Assembly (NCBI RefSeq): GCF_965200585.1
Contig: NZ_OZ241361.1
Origin: Bacterioplanoides sp965200585
GTDB taxonomy: Bacteria > Pseudomonadota > Gammaproteobacteria > Pseudomonadales > Oceanobacteraceae
DNA: 64,000 bases
Strand: one strand, 5' to 3'
The position numbers and the translations under genes are program-made. The stretch's first letter is position 1. Each line of letters starts with the position of its first letter. This document shows, one piece after another, positions 35,065 to 43,208 of the stretch. Below the pieces are notes generated by a model, which worked only from the letters and a program-made list of their open reading frames with translations, was not told the origin of the DNA and did no database searches.

Positions 35065-36057
35065 ATGCTGAACTGGCTGACACGCACCATTGAGCATAAC
35101 TGGTATCAGGCCCGGCCGGGGTGGAACTGGTTATTGCTGCCACTGTGGCTGATCGTTTGGCCGCTGGTCTGGCTGAAACGCTACCGTGCACTCAATAATC
35201 CCAGCGCGACCTTAGCCACGCCGGTTGTGGTAGTTGGCAATCTCTCCGTTGGCGGAACCGGTAAAACCCCATTGATTATCCAGCTCGTGGAATACACTCA
35301 GACGCTGGGGTTTCGCGCCGGTGTCATCAGCCGTGGTTATGGCGGCCATAGTTCAGATTACCCGCTCCGTGTGGAGGCCGACACAAGTGCTGAGGTGTGT
35401 GGTGATGAGCCCAAATTACTGCAGCAACGATTAGGTTGTCCGGTTGCGGTGGATCCAAACCGGCGACAGGCGGCTGAAGCACTGGATGGTCAGGTGGATA
35501 TTATTTTCAGCGACGATGGCCTGCAGCATTATCGGCTGGGGCGTGATGCTGAAATCCTGGTTGTTGATGCCAAGCGCCAATTTGGCAATGGTTGGTTGTT
35601 GCCTGTTGGGCCGTTACGTGAGCCGCGCTCACGTGCAGCAGCAGTCGATCTGGTACTGCAAAATGGTGAAGATTTTTGTGTTGAAGCGACTCAACTGATT
35701 AATGCCAAAACCGGTGAACAACAGGCGCTGACTCGTCTGTCCGGCCAGCGTTGTCATGCGGTGGCCGGTATCGGTAATCCGCAGCGCTTTTACGATACCC
35801 TGCAGCAGCTCGGGGCTGATATTATCGAACACAGTTTTGTTGATCATCACCAATTTGTTGCGACAGATCTGCAATTTAATGATGATCTGCCGGTGATTAT
35901 GACCGAGAAGGACTGGGTGAAATGTACCCGTTTTGCACAAGAGAATATGTGGTATCTGGCGGTTGATGCACGGTTAACAACAACGGCTCAGCAGCAGGTT
36001 CATCAACTGTTGCAACGCCTGCTTAGTGGTTCTGATAAGCCAGTTGTTTCTGATTAA
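35065..36057 (+). CDS. lpxK: Tetraacyldisaccharide 4'-kinase
   Basis: A 330-residue lipid A kinase that phosphorylates the 4' position of the disaccharide precursor using ATP. The N-terminal membrane-associated helix (WNWLLLPLWLIVWPLVWLKRY) and the P-loop VGNLSVGGTGKTPLI are typical. The catalytic region has SRGYGG, CGDEP, VDPNRRQAAEAL and SDDGLQHYRLGRDAEILVVDAKR. The MTEKDWVKC motif near the C-terminus is also conserved. It begins five bases after msbA, the classic msbA-lpxK pair. Confidence 0.96.
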   Translation: MLNWLTRTIEHNWYQARPGWNWLLLPLWLIVWPLVWLKRYRALNNPSATLATPVVVVGNLSVGGTGKTPLIIQLVEYTQTLGFRAGVISRGYGGHSSDYPLRVEADTSAEVCGDEPKLLQQRLGCPVAVDPNRRQAAEALDGQVDIIFSDDGLQHYRLGRDAEILVVDAKRQFGNGWLLPVGPLREPRSRAAAVDLVLQNGEDFCVEATQLINAKTGEQQALTRLSGQRCHAVAGIGNPQRFYDTLQQLGADIIEHSFVDHHQFVATDLQFNDDLPVIMTEKDWVKCTRFAQENMWYLAVDARLTTTAQQQVHQLLQRLLSGSDKPVVSD

Positions 36058-36128
36058 GCAGGCGATCATTTGCGATTAAAATGAATCGTGATTAAAAATT
36101 AATAGTGAATAAAAGTAGTGAGAGCTCC

Positions 36129-36356
36129 ATGGATAAACAATTAGTCGCCATGCTGGTATGCCCTTTGTGTCAGGGCAAATTAAAACTGGATAACGACGCC
36201 AACGAATTGTTATGCACGTTTGATGGTTTGGCATATCCGATTAACGATGGCGTACCGGTGATGCTGGACGGTGAAGCGCGTAAAATGAGCGAAGAAGAAA
36301 AGCTGGAAAAAGCCCAGGCTTCTCAGGCCGCTAAAACCTCTACGGACAGCGAATAA
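36129..36356 (+). CDS. Trm112 family protein (YcaR-like)
   Basis: A 75-residue zinc-ribbon-like protein: MDKQLVAMLVCPLCQGKLKL, with CPLC as one half of the metal site and a Cys in LLCTFDGLAYPINDGVPVML. The other usual cysteines are absent, as in many bacterial members. The C-terminal 25 residues are a charged tail (KMSEEEKLEKAQAS). The ATG at 36129 is preferred over the GTG at 36105. Family members act as activators or partners of other enzymes; the role of this bacterial type is unclear. It sits right after lpxK, as in Pseudomonas. Confidence 0.9.
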   Translation: MDKQLVAMLVCPLCQGKLKLDNDANELLCTFDGLAYPINDGVPVMLDGEARKMSEEEKLEKAQASQAAKTSTDSE

Positions 36357-36358
36357 CC

Positions 36359-36832
36359 ATGAAGCGGGTGCTGTTTGTTTGTCTGGGGAATATCTGCCGC
36401 TCACCAACCGCTCACGGTGTGTTTCAGAAAATGGTGGATGATGCCGGTCTGAGTGATCAGATTGAGGTAGATTCTGCCGGCACTGCGGCCTGGCACATCG
36501 GTAAATCACCAGATTCCCGTTCTGCCAGCGCCGCCGCAAAACGTGGTTATGACCTGTCGCCACTGAGAGCGCGTCAGGCAGTAGCGGCCGACTTTGATCA
36601 ATTCGATTATGTGCTGGCGATGGATAAAGAAAACCTGACCAATTTGCAGGCCATTTGTCCGCCCGGCAGCCGCTCAGCTCCGCAGTTATTTCTGTATGAT
36701 TTTGGCCAAGCCTTCTCTGAAATCGAAGTGCCGGATCCGTATTACGGTGGCGATGCCGGATTTGAACATGTGCTGGATTTGCTGGAAGACGCCTGCAGCA
36801 ATCTGTTAACCGATGTCCGCCAGCAACTCTGA
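36359..36832 (+). CDS. Low-molecular-weight protein-tyrosine phosphatase
   Basis: A 157-residue cytoplasmic phosphatase. The P-loop CX5R(S/T) reads CLGNICRS with Cys8 and Arg14, and the general-acid Asp lies in VPDPYYGG near the C-terminus. Family members dephosphorylate protein tyrosines, often on polysaccharide kinases. It starts two bases after the Trm112 stop and ends 14 bases before murB. In relatives this slot order is Trm112 - kdsB - phosphatase - murB; kdsB is missing here. Confidence 0.95.
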   Translation: MKRVLFVCLGNICRSPTAHGVFQKMVDDAGLSDQIEVDSAGTAAWHIGKSPDSRSASAAAKRGYDLSPLRARQAVAADFDQFDYVLAMDKENLTNLQAICPPGSRSAPQLFLYDFGQAFSEIEVPDPYYGGDAGFEHVLDLLEDACSNLLTDVRQQL

Positions 36833-36846
36833 CCAACAACTCTGAT

Positions 36847-37878
36847 ATGACGCCTTCTTCCGGTTCCAACCTTAAATACGAATTCGATAAAGACCTCAAA
36901 TCCTTTAATACCTTGCGCCTACCTGGCTGCGCACGACAGTTTGCGCGCTTTAACTCGCTGTCTGAGCTGATTTTTCTGCTGCATGATGCCCGTCGTCAGC
37001 AGCTCAAGGTGAAAGTACTGGGTGGTGGTAGCAATGTATTGATGCCGCCAAGGGTCGAAGGTCTGGTACTGCAATCCGGCATGGCAGGTGTAACGCTGCT
37101 GCGCCAGGATCAGGATTCTGTCTGGCTGAAAGTCGATGCCGGTAAAAAATGGCATGATTGGGTGCTGGAAAGTCTGGAATATGGTCATGGTATTGAAAAC
37201 CTGGCGTTAATCCCGGGCACGGTTGGTGCATCACCCATTCAGAATATCGGTGCTTATGGCGTTGAGGTGGCCGATGTGATCGACAGCGTTCAGGGCATTT
37301 GCCTCAGTAGCCTGCAGCTGGTGACGCTGTCTAACCATGATTGCCGTTTTGGTTATCGCGATTCTGTTTTTAAACGCGAGTTAAACGGAGATTTTATTGT
37401 CACGTCGGTGACGTTTCGTTTGCAGAAACAATTTCAGCCTAATGTCAGCTACGGGCCACTGGCCAGCTGGGCGGAGCAGCTTCCTGGGTTCACTGCCCAA
37501 CAACTGATTCAGCAGGTGTGCGACATTCGTTCGTCAAAATTGCCGGACCCGAACGAAATCGCCAATGCCGGTTCGTTTTTTAAAAATCCGGTGGTTAGTG
37601 CCGGACAGGCGGCTGAATTAAAGCAACGGTTTAATAGCATGCCGGGCTATCCGCAGCAGGACGGTTCAATGAAACTGGCCGCCGGCTGGTTGATTGAACA
37701 AGCGGGCTGGAAGGGCAAAGCATCAGGAAATATCACCATGCACGCACAACAGGCGCTGGTACTGACCACCAACGGTCATGCCACGTTGGATGATGTTGAA
37801 GGTGCCTATAAAGCAGTGCAGGAGGATGTTTCGGGAAAGTTTGGCGTAACACTGGAGCCTGAGCCTCAGTTGTTCTGA
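36847..37878 (+). CDS. murB: UDP-N-acetylenolpyruvoylglucosamine reductase
   Basis: A 343-residue FAD-dependent enzyme of peptidoglycan precursor synthesis, reducing UDP-GlcNAc-enolpyruvate to UDP-MurNAc with NADPH. The flavin-binding region LGGGSNVLMP and ENLALIPGTVGASPIQNIGAYGVE are conserved, as are the RDSVFKRE and NAGSFFKNP segments (Ser as the proton donor) and the C-terminal LVLTTNGHAT. Length fits type I MurB (about 340). Its C-terminal codons are part of the terminator hairpin. Confidence 0.96.
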   Translation: MTPSSGSNLKYEFDKDLKSFNTLRLPGCARQFARFNSLSELIFLLHDARRQQLKVKVLGGGSNVLMPPRVEGLVLQSGMAGVTLLRQDQDSVWLKVDAGKKWHDWVLESLEYGHGIENLALIPGTVGASPIQNIGAYGVEVADVIDSVQGICLSSLQLVTLSNHDCRFGYRDSVFKRELNGDFIVTSVTFRLQKQFQPNVSYGPLASWAEQLPGFTAQQLIQQVCDIRSSKLPDPNEIANAGSFFKNPVVSAGQAAELKQRFNSMPGYPQQDGSMKLAAGWLIEQAGWKGKASGNITMHAQQALVLTTNGHATLDDVEGAYKAVQEDVSGKFGVTLEPEPQLF

Positions 37879-37886
37879 GGCTCTTT
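37861..37886 (+). terminator. Terminator overlapping the murB stop
   Basis: Stem GAGCCTCAG / CTGAGGCTC with a TTGTT loop and a following TTT. The stop codon TGA of murB lies in the right arm. Short U-tract, so moderate strength, but the position at the end of the comEC-murB block supports it. Confidence 0.7.
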
Positions 37887-38044
37887 GACTGCCTGTAGAT
37901 TATTGAAAATGTTTCTGAGGTAGCCAGAACAAGCGGAACGCCGCCCGGGCAAAAATCAGCGAAAACGCGCAGTTTATAGATAATAAATGAGCATTTGAGC
38001 TGATTTTTAACGCAGTTATGGCAACGTAAGTAGTTTTTCACACT

Positions 38045-38860
38045 TTACTTGGAGAATTCAGACCAAATTGGCGCATGATCCGACGGCTTCTCCATGCCAC
38101 GAATATCATAACTAACACCCGCTGCGGTACAGCTCTCATATAATCCCGGTGTTGTCAGGATATGGTCAATCCGCAGGCCACGTTTAGGCTCATCATTAAA
38201 GCCTTTAGAGCGGTAATCAAACCAGCTGAAGGTATCAGCGGATTCAGGATAATGCTTGCGATAGGTGTCTTGCAGACCCCAGTTCAGCAGCGTCTGATAC
38301 CATTCACGTTCTTCCGGCAGGAAGCTGCATTTACCGGTTTTTAACCAGCGCTTGCGGTTGGGTTCACCAATGCCAATATCCGTATCTTCCGGTGAGATAT
38401 TCATATCACCCATTACCACCACATTGTCATCGGTAGTGAAATTTTCAGACAGGTAGCGCATCAGATCAGCATAAAATTTCTGTTTGGCCGGGAACTTGGT
38501 TTCGTGTTCACGGCTTTCTCCCTGGGGGAAATAACCGTTCAGTACGTCATACACCTTGCCATCAATCTCGTAGCGGGCATGAATCAGGCGTTTTTGTGCT
38601 TCCTCATCGTCCCAGGGCCAACCTTTTTGCACAAAAATTGGGGCTGTTTTACTGACCAAGGCGACACCGTAATGGCTTTTCTGGCCAAAATATTCCACGT
38701 GATAGCCAAGGCCCTCAACATCCGCCAGCGGGAACTGCTCATCGTGAACTTTGGTTTCCTGTAGGCCCATGACATCCGGATCGAGCGTGTCACGGATAGC
38801 CTCAAGCTGGTGCTGACGAGCACGAATACCATTGATGTTAAAGCTGATGATTTTGGCCAT
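38045..38860 (-). CDS. xthA: Exodeoxyribonuclease III
   Basis: A 271-residue AP endonuclease/3'-exonuclease of base-excision repair. Motifs of the EEP fold appear in order: KIISFNINGIRARQHQLEAI, GLQETKVHDEQFP (metal Glu), HYGVALVSKTAP, NGYFPQGESREHETKF, VVMGDMNISPEDTDIG, DTFSWFDYRS, GLRIDHIL and the final KPSDHAPIW with the catalytic His. Length matches XthA. Monocistronic on the minus strand, convergent with murB. Confidence 0.96.
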   Translation of the reverse strand: MAKIISFNINGIRARQHQLEAIRDTLDPDVMGLQETKVHDEQFPLADVEGLGYHVEYFGQKSHYGVALVSKTAPIFVQKGWPWDDEEAQKRLIHARYEIDGKVYDVLNGYFPQGESREHETKFPAKQKFYADLMRYLSENFTTDDNVVVMGDMNISPEDTDIGIGEPNRKRWLKTGKCSFLPEEREWYQTLLNWGLQDTYRKHYPESADTFSWFDYRSKGFNDEPKRGLRIDHILTTPGLYESCTAAGVSYDIRGMEKPSDHAPIWSEFSK

Positions 38861-38997
38861 GCTGGTTCCTGATGGTTGTGAATTGGTGGTTGTGAATAAA
38901 ACAGACGCGATGATACCGACTGCATCCGTCGCTGAAAAGTTGCCATCAAACCGGCTCTGGTCTTTAGTTACCTAAGAATCATTACGGAACAGTGATC

Positions 38998-40200
38998 ATG
39001 CGACATTATTGCTTGCTATTGATATTGCTGCTGCCTGTGCTGGCAAAGGCAGCACCTTATGCGGAGTTAAATATTTATCTGGATGCCGACCAAACCGGTG
39101 CCGCCAGCTCCGGGAAATCTATTTATCAGGGAATCTCCCTCGCGTTGGCGCGACATCATCATCAGATTCAGGATATTCCGCTCAAGGTGCTAAGCAAAGA
39201 TCACCGCGGCAACTCGCGTCGCAGCAAGGCACATTTACAAGCATTCCTGAACGATCCGCAGGGATTAGCGGTGGTGTCGGGACTGCATTCGCCACCTCTA
39301 TTGGCTAATAAAGAATTTATCAATCAAAACGGTATTTTAACGCTGAACCCGTGGGCCGCAGCCGGGCCTATTACCCGTCGTGGTCACAACAGTGCTGATG
39401 ACGAACGCTGGATTTTTCGATTGTCGATTGATGACAGTAAAGCGGGTGAGGTGATCGCCGAAAGTGCTTTGCAGGAAGGTTTTAGCGCACCGTTTTTATT
39501 GCTGGAAGATACCGGTTGGGGGCGCTCCAATAATAAAACCATGATGCTGTCGCTGAAAAATAAAGGGGTTGAAGCGGTGGGTATTCACTGGTTTCACTGG
39601 GGGTTAAGCGAGGAATCAGCACGCATTATATTACGTGACATCAGCCTCAGTGGTGCCGACGTTATTTTTATGGTGGCTAATGCACCTGAAGGGAAGACAA
39701 TTTCCCGCGCGCTGCTGTCATTGCCGCCCGAGCAACGATTGCCGCTACGCAGTCACTGGGGAATTACCGGTGGTGATTTTGCAGAATCCATTGGTAAGGA
39801 AGGGTTGGCCAATCTGGATCTGCAGTTTATCCAGACCCGCTTTTCATTTACTGGCCCTCAGACTCGCTATTCAAAGCAGGTGTTTGATGAAGCCCAACGC
39901 TACTTTGAAGAAATTCACAACGAAAACGATATCAAAGCGGCCTCTGGCTTTATTCATGGCTTTGATTTGATGAATCTGTTTTTAACCTCTGCTGAGTCCA
40001 TCACGTTTACGGGGGATATTGCGCAAGATCGACGTCGTATTCGTGATGCTATGTACCAACTGAAACAGCCGTTACCCGGATTAATTAAAACGTATCAGTT
40101 GCCTTTCTCCAAAGAGGGATGGGATGGTCATGAAGCGTTGGACAAGTCGGATTACACCATGGGGTATTTCACCCCGAGTGGCACCATTAAGCTGAAATAA
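38998..40200 (+). CDS. Type-1 periplasmic binding protein (Leu/Ile/Val-BP fold)
   Basis: A 400-residue exported protein: MRHYCLLLILLLPVLAKAAPY is a signal peptide with cleavage after AKA. The mature part has the type-1 periplasmic-binding fold seen in branched-chain amino-acid receptors: GKSIYQGISLALARHHHQ, AVVSGLHSPPLLANKEFINQNGI, then WIFRLSIDDSKAGEVIAESAL. The ATG at 38998 is preferred (GGA eight bases ahead); a GTG is two codons earlier. No ABC permease or ATPase is near. It is followed after 16 bases by a sensor kinase, suggesting it is the kinase's ligand-binding partner. Ligand unknown. Confidence 0.87.
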   Translation: MRHYCLLLILLLPVLAKAAPYAELNIYLDADQTGAASSGKSIYQGISLALARHHHQIQDIPLKVLSKDHRGNSRRSKAHLQAFLNDPQGLAVVSGLHSPPLLANKEFINQNGILTLNPWAAAGPITRRGHNSADDERWIFRLSIDDSKAGEVIAESALQEGFSAPFLLLEDTGWGRSNNKTMMLSLKNKGVEAVGIHWFHWGLSEESARIILRDISLSGADVIFMVANAPEGKTISRALLSLPPEQRLPLRSHWGITGGDFAESIGKEGLANLDLQFIQTRFSFTGPQTRYSKQVFDEAQRYFEEIHNENDIKAASGFIHGFDLMNLFLTSAESITFTGDIAQDRRRIRDAMYQLKQPLPGLIKTYQLPFSKEGWDGHEALDKSDYTMGYFTPSGTIKLK

Positions 40201-40216
40201 GCGGAGTTTATTTACA

Positions 40217-42082
40217 GTGGCGTTACCACACCCGGAAATCAAAAAAACTTTCACCCGCTTTGTAATCGTTAGCATGACGGTAATGACAATACTGGTGCTG
40301 CTGATCGCCGGTGGCAGTGTGCGCTTATTATTGCTTGAGAGCATCAGAACCGAGCAAAACATGCGTGTGCAGGAGGCGGTGGCTTCGCTGCAGCAGTACG
40401 TTCAGGTGCGTGCTAATCAGCTGGCCGATCAGCGCTCCATTCCGCTGTTAACTCAGGCGGTGCTGCAACCGGACAATTTATTGCCCAGTGCCGAAGATTT
40501 GCTCAATGAACTGTACTTGCAGCAACAGCTTTATCAGCAAAAGTTACTCGATTTTTCAGGTACGGTTTTGTATGAACGCTACCCCAGTGAAATAAAGGAT
40601 TACTCGGTGCGTGATTGGTTCGATTTATTAAGCCACTCCCCCGAAAAAACCGCTGCGGTGCTGATTACTGGCTCTAATGACGTTGATGCTGATAAAGGCA
40701 ATCAGCCTTACCTGGAGCTGGTTGTGCCTCTGATCTATAACGGCCAAACCGAAGGGTTTCTGTTGACGGCCATCGGCTGGCAAAAAATATTGCGGGAGAC
40801 ACAACTGAAAAGCGCCTTACAGGGCATTGCGTTATCTCTTGGCGAGCCTGGTGGCCAAGGCCATATTCGGGTGAATGATGCGGCATTAGTTTTATCGCCT
40901 GATTCGTCTCGTCATGAAAAACTGGGTGAATGGCTGACTCTGAACCAATCCTTTTTAACTTTACCGGTTTATTTCCAATTGGATGAATCCCGTATTGATT
41001 CGTTAATTTATCGCCACTTGCTGATTCTGTTTGCCGTTTTTGTGGTGATGGCAATTGTTATTACCTTGTTTGTAGTATCCCGCGGGCAGCGTTTGTTTGT
41101 AATGCCACTGGAAAACCTCCGGCAGCATATTCATCTGTTGGAAAACGGTGATCAGCAAGAGATCAGCACCCCTGACAATGCCTCCAAAGAAATGGCTGGT
41201 CTGATCCGACAGTTTAATCGTATGGCTGCCAACGTGTTGCAACGTGAAGACCAGCTTAAACAAACCAATCGCCAGCTGATCGAAAATCAGCAGCAACTGC
41301 TGCAGTCTGAAAAAATGGCCAGTGTTGGCACCATGGCCGCCGGTGTGGCGCACGAAATTAACAACCCGGTTGCGTTTGTATTAAGCAATACACATACGCT
41401 GAAGGAATACATCGACGAGTTCTCCGAACTGGTGGACACCATTAAAAAACAGGACTGGCAGCAGGCTGCGGAACTCTGTCGTCAATACGATATCCCGGAA
41501 CTGATCAGTGATAGCCGGGATATTCTGTCAGAGTCACAAGAAGGCCTGATTCGCGTGCGTGATATTGTCGCCAGCCTGAAAAAATTTGCCCATGCCGATT
41601 CTGAAAAAACGGAGCTCGTCGATCTGAAATCCTGTATCGAATTCACTCTGAAGCTGATCTGGAATGAAATTAAATACGTCGCTGAATTAACCACCGACTT
41701 ACTGGACGATATTCAGGTTGAAGCGAACGAAGGGCAGTTGTCGCAGGTGTTCGCCAATTTATTGATTAATGCCAGTCACGCGATTCAGGAGCAGGGACAT
41801 ATTTCGGTCGCAATGCGGCTGAATCATTCCTCTGTTGGCAGCACTTCCGTCGACAAACCCTCAGTCGATATCCTGATTAGCGACAACGGCAAAGGCATGG
41901 ATGATAAAACGCTACAGCGCATTTTTGAGCCTTTTTATACCGATAAAGAAGTCGGGGTTGGCACCGGGCTGGGTCTCAGTATTTCCCAGGGTATTATTCA
42001 GGGATTAAATGGCCGCATTGAAGTCAGTAGCCAGCCGGGGCAAGGGTCGACTTTTACGGTAACGCTTCCGCTTGCGGCTTAA
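40217..42082 (+). CDS. Membrane sensor histidine kinase
   Basis: A 621-residue kinase starting with GTG (GGAG about 11 bases ahead). TM1 lies at about 13-37, then a periplasmic sensor region of about 230 residues, TM2 at about 270-292 (HLLILFAVFVVMAIVITLFVV), a HAMP linker (VMPLENLRQHIHLLENGD), a short coiled coil, and the H-box MAAGVAHEINNPVAFVL. The HATPase domain has N, G1 and G2 boxes: LLINASHAIQ, ISDNGKGMD and GTGLGLSIS. No response regulator or receiver domain is adjacent. It is probably stimulated via the periplasmic binding protein encoded just upstream. Its last 29 bases overlap a convergent gene. Confidence 0.92.
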   Translation: MALPHPEIKKTFTRFVIVSMTVMTILVLLIAGGSVRLLLLESIRTEQNMRVQEAVASLQQYVQVRANQLADQRSIPLLTQAVLQPDNLLPSAEDLLNELYLQQQLYQQKLLDFSGTVLYERYPSEIKDYSVRDWFDLLSHSPEKTAAVLITGSNDVDADKGNQPYLELVVPLIYNGQTEGFLLTAIGWQKILRETQLKSALQGIALSLGEPGGQGHIRVNDAALVLSPDSSRHEKLGEWLTLNQSFLTLPVYFQLDESRIDSLIYRHLLILFAVFVVMAIVITLFVVSRGQRLFVMPLENLRQHIHLLENGDQQEISTPDNASKEMAGLIRQFNRMAANVLQREDQLKQTNRQLIENQQQLLQSEKMASVGTMAAGVAHEINNPVAFVLSNTHTLKEYIDEFSELVDTIKKQDWQQAAELCRQYDIPELISDSRDILSESQEGLIRVRDIVASLKKFAHADSEKTELVDLKSCIEFTLKLIWNEIKYVAELTTDLLDDIQVEANEGQLSQVFANLLINASHAIQEQGHISVAMRLNHSSVGSTSVDKPSVDILISDNGKGMDDKTLQRIFEPFYTDKEVGVGTGLGLSISQGIIQGLNGRIEVSSQPGQGSTFTVTLPLAA

Positions 42083-43199
42083 TATTACGAATCAATTGCG
42101 GCACTTTATCCTTTCTATGTGGTGCTGCTAATACATCAATACGTTGCTGCTGGCTGATCCAGAAACCGCCACCATACGTCACCTCATAGGGGTTAAGGAT
42201 ATCGGCTGAACTGGACGTTCCCAGCTCAGCAGGCAGTTGTAACCATTCCCAGATCGCATAACGGGAAATCTTATCTGTGGTGTGATACTCCAGGCGGGTA
42301 ATCTGATAGTCGCTGTTCAGCTGCTGTATGGCCAGGTGATTCCAGTTGTGTTCCTTCTGCAGGGAAATACTGTCAATTTCTCCTGAGCGAAAGCGTTTTA
42401 GTAGTTGTGCTGCTGAGTCCAGTTTGTGGTAAACGATCCGATCAATATTAAAGCGGTTGCTGAAAAAAGAGCGCTTCTGGGCCCACCAGTTATCTGTTTT
42501 TCGTAAATTAATCTGGTCGCGGGTAATCAGGGTTTCCAGATGGTAAGCGGATGTTGTTGGTTCCGCCAGGTAATCAAAAGCCTCTGGCCAGCCATCACGG
42601 GAAGTATAAAAATGCTCCGCTGCTGGGCGAAATGCAAAAACAGCATCCAACTTGCCTACAGCTACCTGGGGCAGTAACTCAAACGCAAACACTTTATCCG
42701 AATACACAATCAGCCGTTTTAATGATGATTGGATTGCCTGACGTTGCGTGATGGCGCCGGTTGTTTCGGCGCTCAGAAACTCCAGCGTAAAGCGAATATC
42801 CCGGGTGGTCAGTGGTACACCATCCGACCAGCGGGCATCGTTATCCAGCTGACAATAAAAGCGATTGTCCGCAAAGTTAACGTGCCAGGCATGGCATAAC
42901 ATCGACATCCATTCACCGCTATTGGGGTGACGTGCCAGCAAGGGCATTTGCAGTCGTTCAATCAGGTAGGCCACATAAGTGTCGGTGTTCGGTCCAAAGC
43001 GGCGTAAGGTATCTGGCGTAGCAGTTACGGCCTGACGGTAAACCCCGCCGGACTGAGACGGTTGTTTAAACAAGGCAGGAGGGTGATAGCTGCGCCAGGC
43101 GATATCCGGAATACCGCCATAGTCATAGGCAACCGGGACAGCCGCTGACACTGGCAATGAAAACAGCATCAGGATTAATAGCAGGCTCCGGCTAATCAT
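42054..43199 (-). CDS. Family-5 extracellular solute-binding protein, short
   Basis: A 381-residue exported protein, MISRSLLLILMLFSLPVSA being the signal peptide. It resembles the N-terminal two thirds of YejA/OppA-like family-5 binding proteins: GGVYRQAVTATPDTLRRFGPNTDTYV, DARWSDGVPLTTRDIRFTLEF and NRFNIDRIVYHKLDSAAQLLKRF. Full family members usually have 500-600 residues, so the C-terminal lobe is short or missing, and it ends in a basic tail. No ABC permease genes are near. The ATG at 43199 is preferred over a TTG three codons earlier. The 3' end overlaps the kinase gene by 29 bases, so truncation by the neighbour is possible. Confidence 0.75.
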   Translation of the reverse strand: MISRSLLLILMLFSLPVSAAVPVAYDYGGIPDIAWRSYHPPALFKQPSQSGGVYRQAVTATPDTLRRFGPNTDTYVAYLIERLQMPLLARHPNSGEWMSMLCHAWHVNFADNRFYCQLDNDARWSDGVPLTTRDIRFTLEFLSAETTGAITQRQAIQSSLKRLIVYSDKVFAFELLPQVAVGKLDAVFAFRPAAEHFYTSRDGWPEAFDYLAEPTTSAYHLETLITRDQINLRKTDNWWAQKRSFFSNRFNIDRIVYHKLDSAAQLLKRFRSGEIDSISLQKEHNWNHLAIQQLNSDYQITRLEYHTTDKISRYAIWEWLQLPAELGTSSSADILNPYEVTYGGGFWISQQQRIDVLAAPHRKDKVPQLIRNIKPQAEALP

Positions 43200-43208
43200 G
43201 GTTGTCAA

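Noticed and set aside
40217..42082. Considered the sensor kinase as a hybrid kinase with a receiver domain
   Set aside because: The protein ends right after the G2 box of the ATPase domain; no receiver domain follows.
42054..43199. Considered calling the family-5 binding protein a pseudogene
   Set aside because: There is no internal stop or frameshift and the signal peptide is intact; it is simply short, so it is kept as a gene with a caution.
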